Below are positions 1-6,476 of a stretch of 9,338 nt of DNA, one piece after another; the stretch's first letter is position 1; each line of letters begins with the position of its first letter. The DNA lies in assembly GCA_024276295.1 (NCBI GenBank), contig JAJRXN010000258.1, positions 1 through 9,338 on the forward strand. The letters run 5' to 3'. The position numbers and the translations under genes were made by a program. Under the pieces are notes generated by a model. That model saw nothing but the letters and a program-made list of their open reading frames with translations. It was not told the DNA's origin and ran no database searches. The DNA comes from Acidobacteriota bacterium (GTDB lineage Bacteria; Acidobacteriota; Polarisedimenticolia; J045).

Positions 1-561
1 GTCGAGCCCGCGACTGGCGATCGCCTCGCGCAGCAGGGCCCGCAGATCGGAGAGGATCTCCCGCGGATCGAAGGGGGTCTTCTCCGGAACGATCGTCTCG
101 GACTCGAGGCGGGAGAGATCGAGCACGTGGTTGACCAGCTCATTGAGCGAGCGGCCGCACTGCCTGATCGCGGTGACGTACTCCCGCTGCTCGGTCGACA
201 GCGGCGTGTCGAGGAGCAGGCTCGTCATTCCGATGATGCCGTTGAGCGGCGTGCGGACCTCGTGGCTCATCGTGCGCAGGAACACGGTGCGGACCTGCGC
301 CGCGCGCTCGGCCTCCTCCTTGGCAGCGTTGAGCCGGCGGTTCGCCTGTTCGAGCGCTTCCGTGCGCCGGCGCACCTCGCCCGCGAGCAGGACATTGCTC
401 TCGAACACGCCGAAGCCGTGCTGAGGCCGCTCCGACGTGCGCAGCGCCCGCGCGACGAGCGCGTCGCGGACCTTCCTGAGCCGAACGATCTCGGCCTCGC
501 ACTCCTCCAGCCGGCGCCGCAGGTCTTCCTGGCGCTCGTCGGGATGCCGCGCGGAACTCAC
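1..561 (-). CDS. Sensor histidine kinase, N-terminal part (cut by window edge)
   Basis: This is the first 187 codons of a sensor histidine kinase that continues past the left edge. Residues about 8-95 are charged and heptad-like (many Glu, Arg, Leu), consistent with a coiled-coil signalling helix. A HisKA dimerisation and phosphoacceptor domain follows. Its H-box reads FLRTMSHEVRTPLNGIIGM, with His100 as the predicted phosphorylation site. No membrane segment or PAS domain is visible, so the kinase is probably cytoplasmic and takes its signal from a partner. The GTG start at 561-559 overlaps the TGA of the FIST gene (GTGA) and has GGGAG five bases upstream, so translation is probably coupled. 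The H-box type is common in hybrid kinases. The ATPase domain and any receiver domain lie outside the window. Inference: the FIST protein is its sensory partner. Confidence 0.9.
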   Translation of the reverse strand, partial: MSSARHPDERQEDLRRRLEECEAEIVRLRKVRDALVARALRTSERPQHGFGVFESNVLLAGEVRRRTEALEQANRRLNAAKEEAERAAQVRTVFLRTMSHEVRTPLNGIIGMTSLLLDTPLSTEQREYVTAIRQCGRSLNELVNHVLDLSRLESETIVPEKTPFDPREILSDLRALLREAIASRGLD

Positions 562-1694
562 GGGGTCTCCCCCCGCACGCTGCCTCCGAAGAGAACACCT
601 GTCATCGTCTGATTGACGTGCAGCGAGTCGACGATCTCGCCGTAGGTCGTAAAGCCGGCCACCGGAAGCCGCGTGATCAGCTCTCCCACCCGCTCGATCC
701 GCTGCTGGCGCTCGAGTTCCCATCGCCGGTGCAGACAGTCGAAGCAGAGCGCGAGGTCGGGGCGCTCCCCCCGTGCCTCGAGATCGGCGAGGAAGCGCTG
801 GAGCGAGGCCGTGGTGTCCTCCGAGCGCCCGATCCGGACGACGACGCCCTCGTCGATCGCCGAGTGGAGTACGAGGCTCCCGTCGGGAAGGGCGCGCCGG
901 ACGCTGCGGATGTACTGGCTCCCGGCGATCGTGACCATCAGCGAGTGCGCGGTGAAATGCTCCTCGTCCAGGGCGCCCGGATCGACGCCGCTCAGGCGCG
1001 CGTAGACCTCGGCCGCCGACCGACCCTCGAGTTCGACGATGTGCCGCCGGTCGACCCGGGCCTTCGTGACCACCAGCGGCTCGCTGACCGGCTGCAGATC
1101 CTGCAGGCGGAACGTGCGGAACGGTACGCCGCCGGTCTCGATCGCCACGAAGACGAGCCCGCTGCTCAGGGCCCGCCCGCCGGAGAAGACCATCGTCCTC
1201 CGGTACTGGACATCGTCACCCGCGGACGCGCCAACGAGATGCATCGGCCGGAAGCGGTCGTAGAGCGCGGCGATCAGGTGCTCCTCGCAGCCGCAGAGAC
1301 CGTCCGCGAGTACGATCCCCAGCCCGTGGCTCTCGAGCGGCGAACCGGAATCCTCCCGCACGACGTCGAACTCGCGCCGCCAGCGATCGAACACCGCGAG
1401 GTCGATCTCCCGGACGTTCTCCACCGCGAAGACGTGCGCCCGCAGACGGTCGCCGCCGAATCCGACCGCGACCACGCCACCGGTCGTGTACCCGCGAGGG
1501 CCGATCTCCCCAGCCGTCGTGCAGCCGGCCATCGGGGCCTCGACGCGCCGGGCGAACTCCCGTGCCAGTTCCTCGGGAACATAGCGCGACGAGGCGAAGA
1601 ACAGCACCAGCGCGAACGGTCCGCTACCGAGACCCGCAGCCAGCTCCTCGGCCGCCGCACCGGCCGTCGACGCGCTGCTCGAGGCGATGCACAC
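558..1694 (-). CDS. FIST-domain sensory protein (NosP-like)
   Basis: This is a predicted soluble ligand-sensing protein of 378 aa with FIST_N (about residues 10-190) and FIST_C (about 200-355) domains. Family hallmarks visible are the N-terminal ALVLFFASSRY strand, AGCTTAGEIG, and a C-terminal block with FDCLHRR (from Phe318) and TTYGE followed by HVNQT (His359). FIST proteins pair with signal-transduction proteins. One subgroup, NosP, is a haem protein that senses nitric oxide beside a histidine kinase, and the overlapping downstream kinase here gives the same arrangement. The ligand cannot be read from sequence. Start choice: GTG at 1694-1692 gives VCIASSSASTAG, matching how FIST proteins usually begin, but it lacks a Shine-Dalgarno sequence. 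An in-frame TTG at 1724-1722 has GGAGG (1738-1734) nine bases upstream and would add 10 residues. The reading frame stays open much further upstream, but that part is GC-rich shadow without family similarity. Confidence 0.9.
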   Translation of the reverse strand: MCIASSSASTAGAAAEELAAGLGSGPFALVLFFASSRYVPEELAREFARRVEAPMAGCTTAGEIGPRGYTTGGVVAVGFGGDRLRAHVFAVENVREIDLAVFDRWRREFDVVREDSGSPLESHGLGIVLADGLCGCEEHLIAALYDRFRPMHLVGASAGDDVQYRRTMVFSGGRALSSGLVFVAIETGGVPFRTFRLQDLQPVSEPLVVTKARVDRRHIVELEGRSAAEVYARLSGVDPGALDEEHFTAHSLMVTIAGSQYIRSVRRALPDGSLVLHSAIDEGVVVRIGRSEDTTASLQRFLADLEARGERPDLALCFDCLHRRWELERQQRIERVGELITRLPVAGFTTYGEIVDSLHVNQTMTGVLFGGSVRGETP

Positions 1695-1924
1695 GGGAGG
1701 CGACGAGCTGGCCGTCGTATCCAAGGGACGACGCCTCCACGACGGGTTCCGCGGACACCCGTTCGACACGGAACAGTACCGGGGACGGGTCGCCGGGGCC
1801 AGCCGCGATCGACGTCCGCACGGAGGCCCGCCCGGCCCCGCCAGGCCGCTGCTCGACCCGCCGCCGGCGACCGTACAATGCCCCGGGGAACGCGCCGGGC
1901 CGCCCCGGCCCCGGGAGACGCACG
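1695..1924. promoter_or_regulatory. Divergent intergenic region between FIST and M48 genes
   Basis: These 230 bp separate two divergent transcription units and must hold both promoters. On the minus strand, TACTGT (1778-1773) inside GTACTGTTCC is the best -10 candidate for the FIST gene. On the plus strand, TACAAT (1874-1879) inside GTACAATGCC is the best candidate for the peptidase gene. Neither has a convincing -35 box. The part nearest the peptidase is very GC-rich and contains the palindrome CCCCGGGG (1881-1888) and a GGGCCG-CCC-CGGCCC hairpin (1897-1911). Open frames through this region have no family resemblance and are taken as GC-driven. Confidence 0.45.
1874..1879 (+). promoter_or_regulatory. 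Putative -10 box of the M48 peptidase gene
   Basis: TACAAT matches the TATAAT consensus at five of six positions and is an AT-rich island in very GC-rich DNA. It would give a leader of roughly 40 nt. The upstream TCGACC (1853-1858) is only a weak -35 match at 15 bp spacing. The surrounding GTANNNTNCC pattern recurs upstream of other genes in this window. Confidence 0.4.
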
Positions 1925-3235
1925 ATGACCTTGCCCGATCTTCCGCTCCGCCGGCTTTCCGCCGCCTGCCTTGCGGCCGTGCTGGCCGGATCCTGCGCGA
2001 CGACCAACCTGCCGCCGATCTCGGCCGCCGGCCCCGACTTCGAGCCGGCGCGCGACGAGCGCCGGCTGTGGGACGAGGCACGCCGCCAGGAACGGCAGAT
2101 GCTCGAGAAGACGACGCTCTACGAGGACCCACTGCTCCGGGACTACCTGCGGGACGTCGCGGAGCGGATCGAAAGCCCCGGACTGAGGGAGAACCCGGCG
2201 CTGAGGATCCGGGTACAGGTGATCGACGAGCCGACGGCGAACGCCTTCGCGTTTCCCCACGGCTCGCTCTACGTCCACAGCGGCCTGCTGGCGCGACTCG
2301 AATCCGAAGACCAGCTCGCGATGGTGCTCGCCCACGAGATGACCCACGTCGAGAACCGCCACATGCTCCGCCTGCAGCGCCGGGCCCGGAACCGCCAGAT
2401 CGCCCTCCTTTCAGCCGCAATCGGCCTGTCGATCCTGCTCGGGCGGGAGCAGGCGCGGGCCGTCGACCGGGGGCACTACGGCGAGGCGGCCACGATCGGC
2501 GTGCTGGCCGACGTCGTGATCGGTCTCGGGCTCGGTCTGGTGTTTCTGGCCGCGATCAACGGCTACGGCCGTGATCTCGAGGCCGAGGCGGACGCGGGCG
2601 GTTTCGAAAAGCTGCGCGCCGCCGGGTACGACGTCGAGGACGGTGCGCGAATCTACGAGATCCTGCTCGAAGACGCGCCCGATCCCGGCTCGCGGGTCGA
2701 ACAGTATTTCTTCTCCTCGCATCCCGCGCTCGAACAGCGCGTCGCCTCGGCCCGCGAGTACCTCGCCGCGCATCCGGCTTCGTCCCGCTCCGGATCCGCC
2801 GATCCGACGCGCTTCGCACGACGCATCAGGCCGCTGCTGCGGCGCTACGTCGCGCAGCTCGTCGAGGCCGGCGAGATCGACCGTGACGAGGCGGCGGTCG
2901 AGCGACTGCTCGATGTCGACCCGGGTGATCCCGACGCCCTGCGGGCATTCGCCGCGGTGCGGAGCGAGCGGGCCCGTCAGGCGGAGTCTCCGGAGCGGCG
3001 TGAGGCCCTGCTGACGGAAGCCGTCGAGGCGCTCGCGGAGGCGGCGGCGAGCCGCCCGGACGAGCCGGAGATCCAGTGGGAACTCGGCGTCGCGGCGCAC
3101 CGCGCCGGGGAGCTGGCACGCGCCTGCCGGGCGTTCGCGCGCTATCTCGAGCTGGCCCCCGGAGGCCAGCGGGCCTCGCTGGCGCGGGACTATCTGCGCG
3201 AACTCGAACTCGACAGGGCCTGCGAAGAGTCCTGA
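1925..3235 (+). CDS. M48-family metallopeptidase, probable lipoprotein, with C-terminal TPR-like region
   Basis: This is a 436-aa zinc metallopeptidase of family M48, the group containing BepA (YfgC) and LoiP, which help assemble or degrade outer-membrane proteins in the periplasm. The zinc motif HEMTH lies at residues 137-141, and the third ligand is expected at Glu219 in EAEAD (219-223). The N-terminus is positively charged, then hydrophobic, and reaches LAGSC with Cys24, a slightly non-standard lipobox; a lipoprotein is likely but not certain. Two hydrophobic stretches lie between the zinc motifs (159-173 and 191-211) and could dip into the membrane. The C-terminal portion (about 290-436) is helical, Ala/Glu-rich and TPR-like, as in BepA. 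The ATG at 1925 has GGGAGA (1913-1918) six bases upstream and yields the signal sequence, so the longer open frame from 1562 is rejected. Outer-membrane protein genes follow immediately. Confidence 0.9.
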   Translation: MTLPDLPLRRLSAACLAAVLAGSCATTNLPPISAAGPDFEPARDERRLWDEARRQERQMLEKTTLYEDPLLRDYLRDVAERIESPGLRENPALRIRVQVIDEPTANAFAFPHGSLYVHSGLLARLESEDQLAMVLAHEMTHVENRHMLRLQRRARNRQIALLSAAIGLSILLGREQARAVDRGHYGEAATIGVLADVVIGLGLGLVFLAAINGYGRDLEAEADAGGFEKLRAAGYDVEDGARIYEILLEDAPDPGSRVEQYFFSSHPALEQRVASAREYLAAHPASSRSGSADPTRFARRIRPLLRRYVAQLVEAGEIDRDEAAVERLLDVDPGDPDALRAFAAVRSERARQAESPERREALLTEAVEALAEAAASRPDEPEIQWELGVAAHRAGELARACRAFARYLELAPGGQRASLARDYLRELELDRACEES

Positions 3236-3374
3236 GGCCGCCGGAAGCCCGCGAGACGACCCGCATGCCCGCCCGAGCAGCGGGAGGTTGCCCGCCACGG
3301 CCTGCGATCGGGTATGCTTCCGCGCTGCTCCGGAGAGTCCCGCCCGGGGAAACCGGATCGAAGGAGATGCCTCG
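3236..3374 (+). promoter_or_regulatory. Intergenic leader with putative promoter of the OmpW-like gene
   Basis: This 139-bp gap contains TATGCT (3313-3318) within GTATGCTTCC, a plausible -10 box, with TTGCCC (3288-3293) as a loose -35 at 19 bp. The gene start has AAGGAG (3361-3366) eight bases before the ATG at 3375. A short CCCGC/GCGGG hairpin (3268-3284) lacks a T-tract, so no intrinsic terminator follows the peptidase gene. Readthrough from it into the outer-membrane protein genes is possible. Confidence 0.35.
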
Positions 3375-4100
3375 ATGACCATGGATCGCTTCCGTTGCGC
3401 ATCCGCCCTGCTCGCGGGCCTGGTGGCTGGGGCGCTGTCGCCCGTGATGGCCGCCGGAGAGGACGACAAGAACATCGTGCGGTTCGGCGGCAGCTACGTG
3501 AACGTCGTCAGCTCGACGCCCCGCACGAGCGGCACCAGCACGGAGAACGTCACGGTCCTCTGGGCATTCGACGACGCGACGGCCCCGTTCCTCTCCTGGG
3601 AGCGCAGGATCGGCCCGAAGACCGGACTGGAGCTGTCGGTTTCCCGCATCACGCTCGACTTGGCGGCCGAGACGAAGCACACCCTGGTCTCGGGTCCCAG
3701 CGAGACGGTGACGCTCGGAACGATCTCCGGCGGCACGACGATGACGCCGATCGAACTCGCGCTCGTCTACCACGGGGGGTCGAGCGACCGCTGGGACTTC
3801 TACATCGGAGCCATGCTCGCCTACGTGCTCTACGACGATCTCGAGCACGACGCTTCGCTCGTCGTCCGCCAGCTCGACCCCGACGTCCCCGCCACCGGCA
3901 ACCGGATCGGTCTCAACGACAGGATGGGCTGGGGCGTGCTGATCGGACTCGACCTGCTGACCCGTCCCGACGGACCGTGGCGGTTCTCGTTCTCCGGGCG
4001 CCGGCTCTTCACCCAAGCGGAGTTCACCGAATCCGAGACCTCGCTCGCGATCGACATCGACCCCTGGGAATGGCGCTTCGGGCTCGGCTACCGCTTCTAG
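3375..4100 (+). CDS. OmpW-like outer-membrane beta-barrel protein
   Basis: This is a 241-aa predicted outer-membrane protein. Residues 1-26 form a signal peptide with a likely cut after VMA (Ala26). The mature part shows alternating polar/hydrophobic strands suited to a small barrel of about eight strands, with aromatic girdle residues such as WDFYIGAMLAYVLYDD. It ends in YRF, the C-terminal Phe typical of proteins inserted by the BAM complex. The strand order and spacing, with a strand reading MTPIELALVYH followed by YIGAMLAYVLY, resemble the OmpW family, thought to form narrow hydrophobic channels. The assignment rests on overall pattern, and another small-barrel family is possible. The ATG at 3375 has a good AAGGAG site; an ATG two codons later (3381) is a minor alternative. 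It follows the M48 peptidase gene and overlaps the next outer-membrane protein gene by 31 bp. Confidence 0.7.
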   Translation: MTMDRFRCASALLAGLVAGALSPVMAAGEDDKNIVRFGGSYVNVVSSTPRTSGTSTENVTVLWAFDDATAPFLSWERRIGPKTGLELSVSRITLDLAAETKHTLVSGPSETVTLGTISGGTTMTPIELALVYHGGSSDRWDFYIGAMLAYVLYDDLEHDASLVVRQLDPDVPATGNRIGLNDRMGWGVLIGLDLLTRPDGPWRFSFSGRRLFTQAEFTESETSLAIDIDPWEWRFGLGYRF

Positions 4101-4861
4101 CGCGTCGGACGGCGCCGGTCGTCCTGGCCCTCGCCGCGCTGTCGTTCGCCCCCGCGCTCGGCGGCGACGGCCCGGTCGTCCCCGACCGCCCCACCTTCTC
4201 GAGCGGCACGGTCACGGTCGAACACGGTGACGTCCAGCTCGAGGTCGGGGCCAGCTTCGCCCGCGACGGGGCGACCGAGTCATGGTCGTTCGGCGAAGCC
4301 CTGCTGCGGATCGGCATCCACGAGTCGGTCGAACTCCGGGTCGGCACGGGCACGTGGCTCGACATCGACACGCCGGCAGGCGGCGTTTCGGGCGTTTCCG
4401 ACCCGCTGCTCGGGTTCAAGATCGAACTGATCGACTACAGCTATCGCACGCGACCGGAGTCGGCGGTGGTGGTCGAGACAACGCTTCCCGCTGGAAGCGA
4501 TGCGGTCGGCGAGCCGGGCTGGCAGCCCCGCGCGGCCCTCGCGCTGGCGTGGGAACTCGGGCCGGGCAGCTCGCTCGGGGCCTGGGCCGGCGCGGCCCGC
4601 GCGGTCACCGGCGGAGAACGGTTCACGCAGCTCTTCGCGGCGCTGTCCGTCGCGCGCACGCTGGCCGGCCGGACTTCCATGTTCGCGGAACTCCATGGAG
4701 TATCCGATCAGGGATCCGGGACCGGATCGGCGTGGTTCGTGACCGGCGGCGTGACGATCGCGGGCGGCAGGAGAACCGTGATCGACATCTACGGCCAGCA
4801 GCGTCTCGACGGGAGCGGGCCCCGCTACCGGCTCGGTGCGGGGCTGACCCGTCGCTTCTGA
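4070..4861 (+). CDS. Outer-membrane protein of the MetA-pathway/transporter type
   Basis: This is a 263-aa predicted outer-membrane barrel. The ATG at 4070-4072 lies inside the last 31 bp of the OmpW-like gene in a different frame. It encodes MALRARLPLLARR followed by a hydrophobic run (16-30), a good signal peptide with cleavage near residues 29-31. No later start preserves that signal. Only a GGGA directly against the ATG is visible as a ribosome site, so translation probably depends on ribosomes finishing the upstream gene. The mature protein begins VVPDRPTFSSGTVTVEHGDV, recalling the entry motif of the phenol-degradation MetA-pathway/transporter family, and runs through repeated amphipathic strands such as ELRVGTGTW and DPLLGFKIELID to a terminal Phe. 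The function of this family is poorly defined and no substrate can be inferred. Its stop lies 16 bp from the stop of the convergent dehydrogenase gene. Confidence 0.7.
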   Translation: MALRARLPLLARRTAPVVLALAALSFAPALGGDGPVVPDRPTFSSGTVTVEHGDVQLEVGASFARDGATESWSFGEALLRIGIHESVELRVGTGTWLDIDTPAGGVSGVSDPLLGFKIELIDYSYRTRPESAVVVETTLPAGSDAVGEPGWQPRAALALAWELGPGSSLGAWAGAARAVTGGERFTQLFAALSVARTLAGRTSMFAELHGVSDQGSGTGSAWFVTGGVTIAGGRRTVIDIYGQQRLDGSGPRYRLGAGLTRRF

Positions 4862-4877
4862 CGGCCCGCGCGACCGC

Positions 4878-6311
4878 TCACGCCGGATCGGGGCGCAGGA
4901 CCAGCAGGCGCTCCTCGGTCATCTCGCGCACCGTCCACAGCGGTCCCTCGCGACCGACGCCGGACTGCTTGACGCCCCCGTAGGGCATCGGGTCGCTGCG
5001 CCAGGTCGGCACGTCGTTCTGGATCACGCCACCGACCTCGAGTGCCTCCCAGGCCTGCCGGATCCGGCCGACGTCCCGCGTGAAGATCCCCGCCTGGAGG
5101 CCCCAGGGCGAGTCGTTGGCCAGCGCCAGCGCGTCTTCGAACCGCTCGTAGCGCTCGAGCACGGCGACCGGACCGAAGACCTCGTCGCAGACCAGCGGCT
5201 GGTCGCGGGGAACGTCCTCGAGCAGCGCGGGACGGACGAGCGTCCCCTCACGCTCTCCGCCGGCCAGCAGCCGGCCGCCGGCGCCGAGCGCCCTGTCGAT
5301 CCACGAGACGATCCGCTCGGCGTTGCCCTCGTCGATCAGCGGCCCGGCCACGGTCTCCTCGCGCGCCGGATCGCCGGCGGGAGTCCGCTCCGCCGCCGCC
5401 ACCAGTTCCTCACGCAGGATCTCGTACACCGCATGGTGAACCAGCACGCGCTGGACGCTGATGCAGGACTGCCCCGCATAGCCCCACGCGCCGGTGGCGA
5501 TCCGCCGCGCGATGACTCCCGGATCGCCGCCATCCGGCTCGACGATCACGGCGGCATTGCCCCCGAGTTCGAGGGCCACGCGCCGGTCCCAGGCCCGGCG
5601 ACGCAGGCTCCAGCCGACCTCCGCCGAACCGGTGAACGTCACGAGCCGGAACCGCCGGTCGTCGACCAGCGGTTCGATGTCCGCCCCGCGACACGGCACG
5701 ACGGACAGGGCCCGCGGCGGAAGCCCCGCCTCGAGCAGGAGCGTTCCGAGCAGCAGCGCCGGCGAGGGCGTCTGGCTGGCCGGCTTGAGCACCACCGGGC
5801 ACCCCGCCGCGACGGCCGGGGCGAGCTTGTGGGCCACCAGGTTGAGCGGGAAGTTGAACGGCGTGATCGCCAGCACCGGCCCGATCGGCACGCGGCGCAC
5901 CAGCGCCAGGCTGCCGGCGCCGGAACTCCAGCCCGACAGGTCGAGGGCCGCCATCTCGGGGCTCCGGGCCACCGCGGCGCTGGCCTCGAGCGTGTCGACG
6001 GCCCGGGCCACCTCCCCGCGGGCGAGGGTGATCGGCTTGCCCGCCTCCTCGACGAGCAGCCGCGCGGCCTCTTCGGCCCGCTCGCGCAGCAGACTGGCCG
6101 CCCGGGCCAGGACCGCGGCCCGCTCCGCGGCCGGAAGCGTGGCCATCTCCCCGCGTGCGGCGTCCGCCTGCTCGGCCGCCCGGGCCAGCAGGGCCGGGCC
6201 GGCGCGTTCGATCTCGGCGACCGCCCGGCCGTCCCACGGCGAGTGCACGGCGAACGTTCCCTCGCCCGCGGTCGAGTCGCCGGCCAGGATGAGCGGATGG
6301 TGACGTGACAT
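4878..6311 (-). CDS. NAD(P)-dependent aldehyde dehydrogenase
   Basis: This is a 477-aa full-length aldehyde dehydrogenase that oxidises an aldehyde to the carboxylic acid in the cytoplasm. All catalytic elements are visible: Asn153 in TPFNFPLN, the general base Glu248 in LELGGN, and the nucleophile Cys283 in GQSCISVQR. The coenzyme-site strand VTFTGSAEVG and the C-terminal PYGGVKQSGVGREG are also present. The C-terminal block from NDVPTWRSDPMPYGG to REMTE resembles the lactaldehyde-dehydrogenase-like branch, but the substrate cannot be fixed from sequence. The ATG at 6311-6309 gives MSRHHPLILAG and has GGGGAGG (6327-6321) nine bases upstream. The frame stays open across the divergent hsp20 gene, but that extension is rejected. 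It stands alone, divergent from hsp20 and convergent with the outer-membrane protein gene. No intrinsic terminator is visible in the 16-bp convergent gap. Confidence 0.95.
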   Translation of the reverse strand: MSRHHPLILAGDSTAGEGTFAVHSPWDGRAVAEIERAGPALLARAAEQADAARGEMATLPAAERAAVLARAASLLRERAEEAARLLVEEAGKPITLARGEVARAVDTLEASAAVARSPEMAALDLSGWSSGAGSLALVRRVPIGPVLAITPFNFPLNLVAHKLAPAVAAGCPVVLKPASQTPSPALLLGTLLLEAGLPPRALSVVPCRGADIEPLVDDRRFRLVTFTGSAEVGWSLRRRAWDRRVALELGGNAAVIVEPDGGDPGVIARRIATGAWGYAGQSCISVQRVLVHHAVYEILREELVAAAERTPAGDPAREETVAGPLIDEGNAERIVSWIDRALGAGGRLLAGGEREGTLVRPALLEDVPRDQPLVCDEVFGPVAVLERYERFEDALALANDSPWGLQAGIFTRDVGRIRQAWEALEVGGVIQNDVPTWRSDPMPYGGVKQSGVGREGPLWTVREMTEERLLVLRPDPA

Positions 6312-6339
6312 CGGCGTGTTCCTCCCCGTCGAGTCTCCC

Positions 6340-6359
6340 GCGCGCCTTGACAGGTGCGC
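6340..6359. promoter_or_regulatory. Imperfect 20-bp dyad centred on a TTGACA box
   Basis: GCGCGCCT-TGAC-AGGTGCGC is an inverted repeat with one imperfect pair out of eight. Its centre is TTGACA (6347-6352), a perfect -35 hexamer reading toward hsp20. No good -10 box follows: GGAAAT at 6372-6377 with 19 bp spacing is the best and is weak. The site lies 28 bp from the dehydrogenase start and could be an operator serving either gene. The hexamer and dyad are seen; the regulatory role is inferred. Confidence 0.35.
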
Positions 6360-6381
6360 AAGGGGATCACAGGAAATGGCC

Positions 6382-6476
6382 GCAGCGAGGATTCCCGCGG
6401 TGGCAACCGGACGCAGAACACGGCCGCGGGCGGAGGAGAGTCGGTTCACGACCCTCGCTGCAGAAAGGAGGGTGTC
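6382..6476 (+). promoter_or_regulatory. Structured hsp20 leader, candidate RNA thermometer
   Basis: The leader before hsp20 contains nested inverted repeats. GCAGCGAGG (6382-6390) pairs perfectly with CCTCGCTGC (6453-6461), and CCCGCGG (6394-6400) pairs with CCGCGGG (6424-6430) inside it. A competing short hairpin pairs ACCCTC (6451-6456) with GAGGGT (6468-6473), covering the 3' half of the strong ribosome site AAAGGAGG (6464-6471). The two outer structures share bases 6453-6456 and cannot both form. Leaders of small heat-shock genes often carry RNA thermometers such as ROSE elements, which hide the ribosome site and have a U(U/C)GCU motif; TCGCT is present at 6455-6459. The pairing is seen; temperature control is inferred. 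Confidence 0.4.

Noticed and set aside
1274..2362. Open frames overlapping the FIST and M48 genes on both strands
   Set aside because: They lack recognisable motifs and conflict with two well-supported genes; they arise from scarcity of stop codons in GC-rich DNA.
3268..3284. CCCGC/GCGGG hairpin after the peptidase gene as a terminator
   Set aside because: Five pairs and no T-tract; such short GC hairpins are frequent by chance here.
3314..4069. Upstream extension of the second outer-membrane protein frame
   Set aside because: It is out-of-frame shadow of the OmpW-like gene; only from ATG 4070 does a signal peptide and barrel sequence appear.
6440..6452. GTCG-GTTCA-CGAC, resembling a tRNA T-arm
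   Set aside because: The stem is only four pairs and no acceptor, D or anticodon arms are present nearby; it is probably part of the hsp20 leader.
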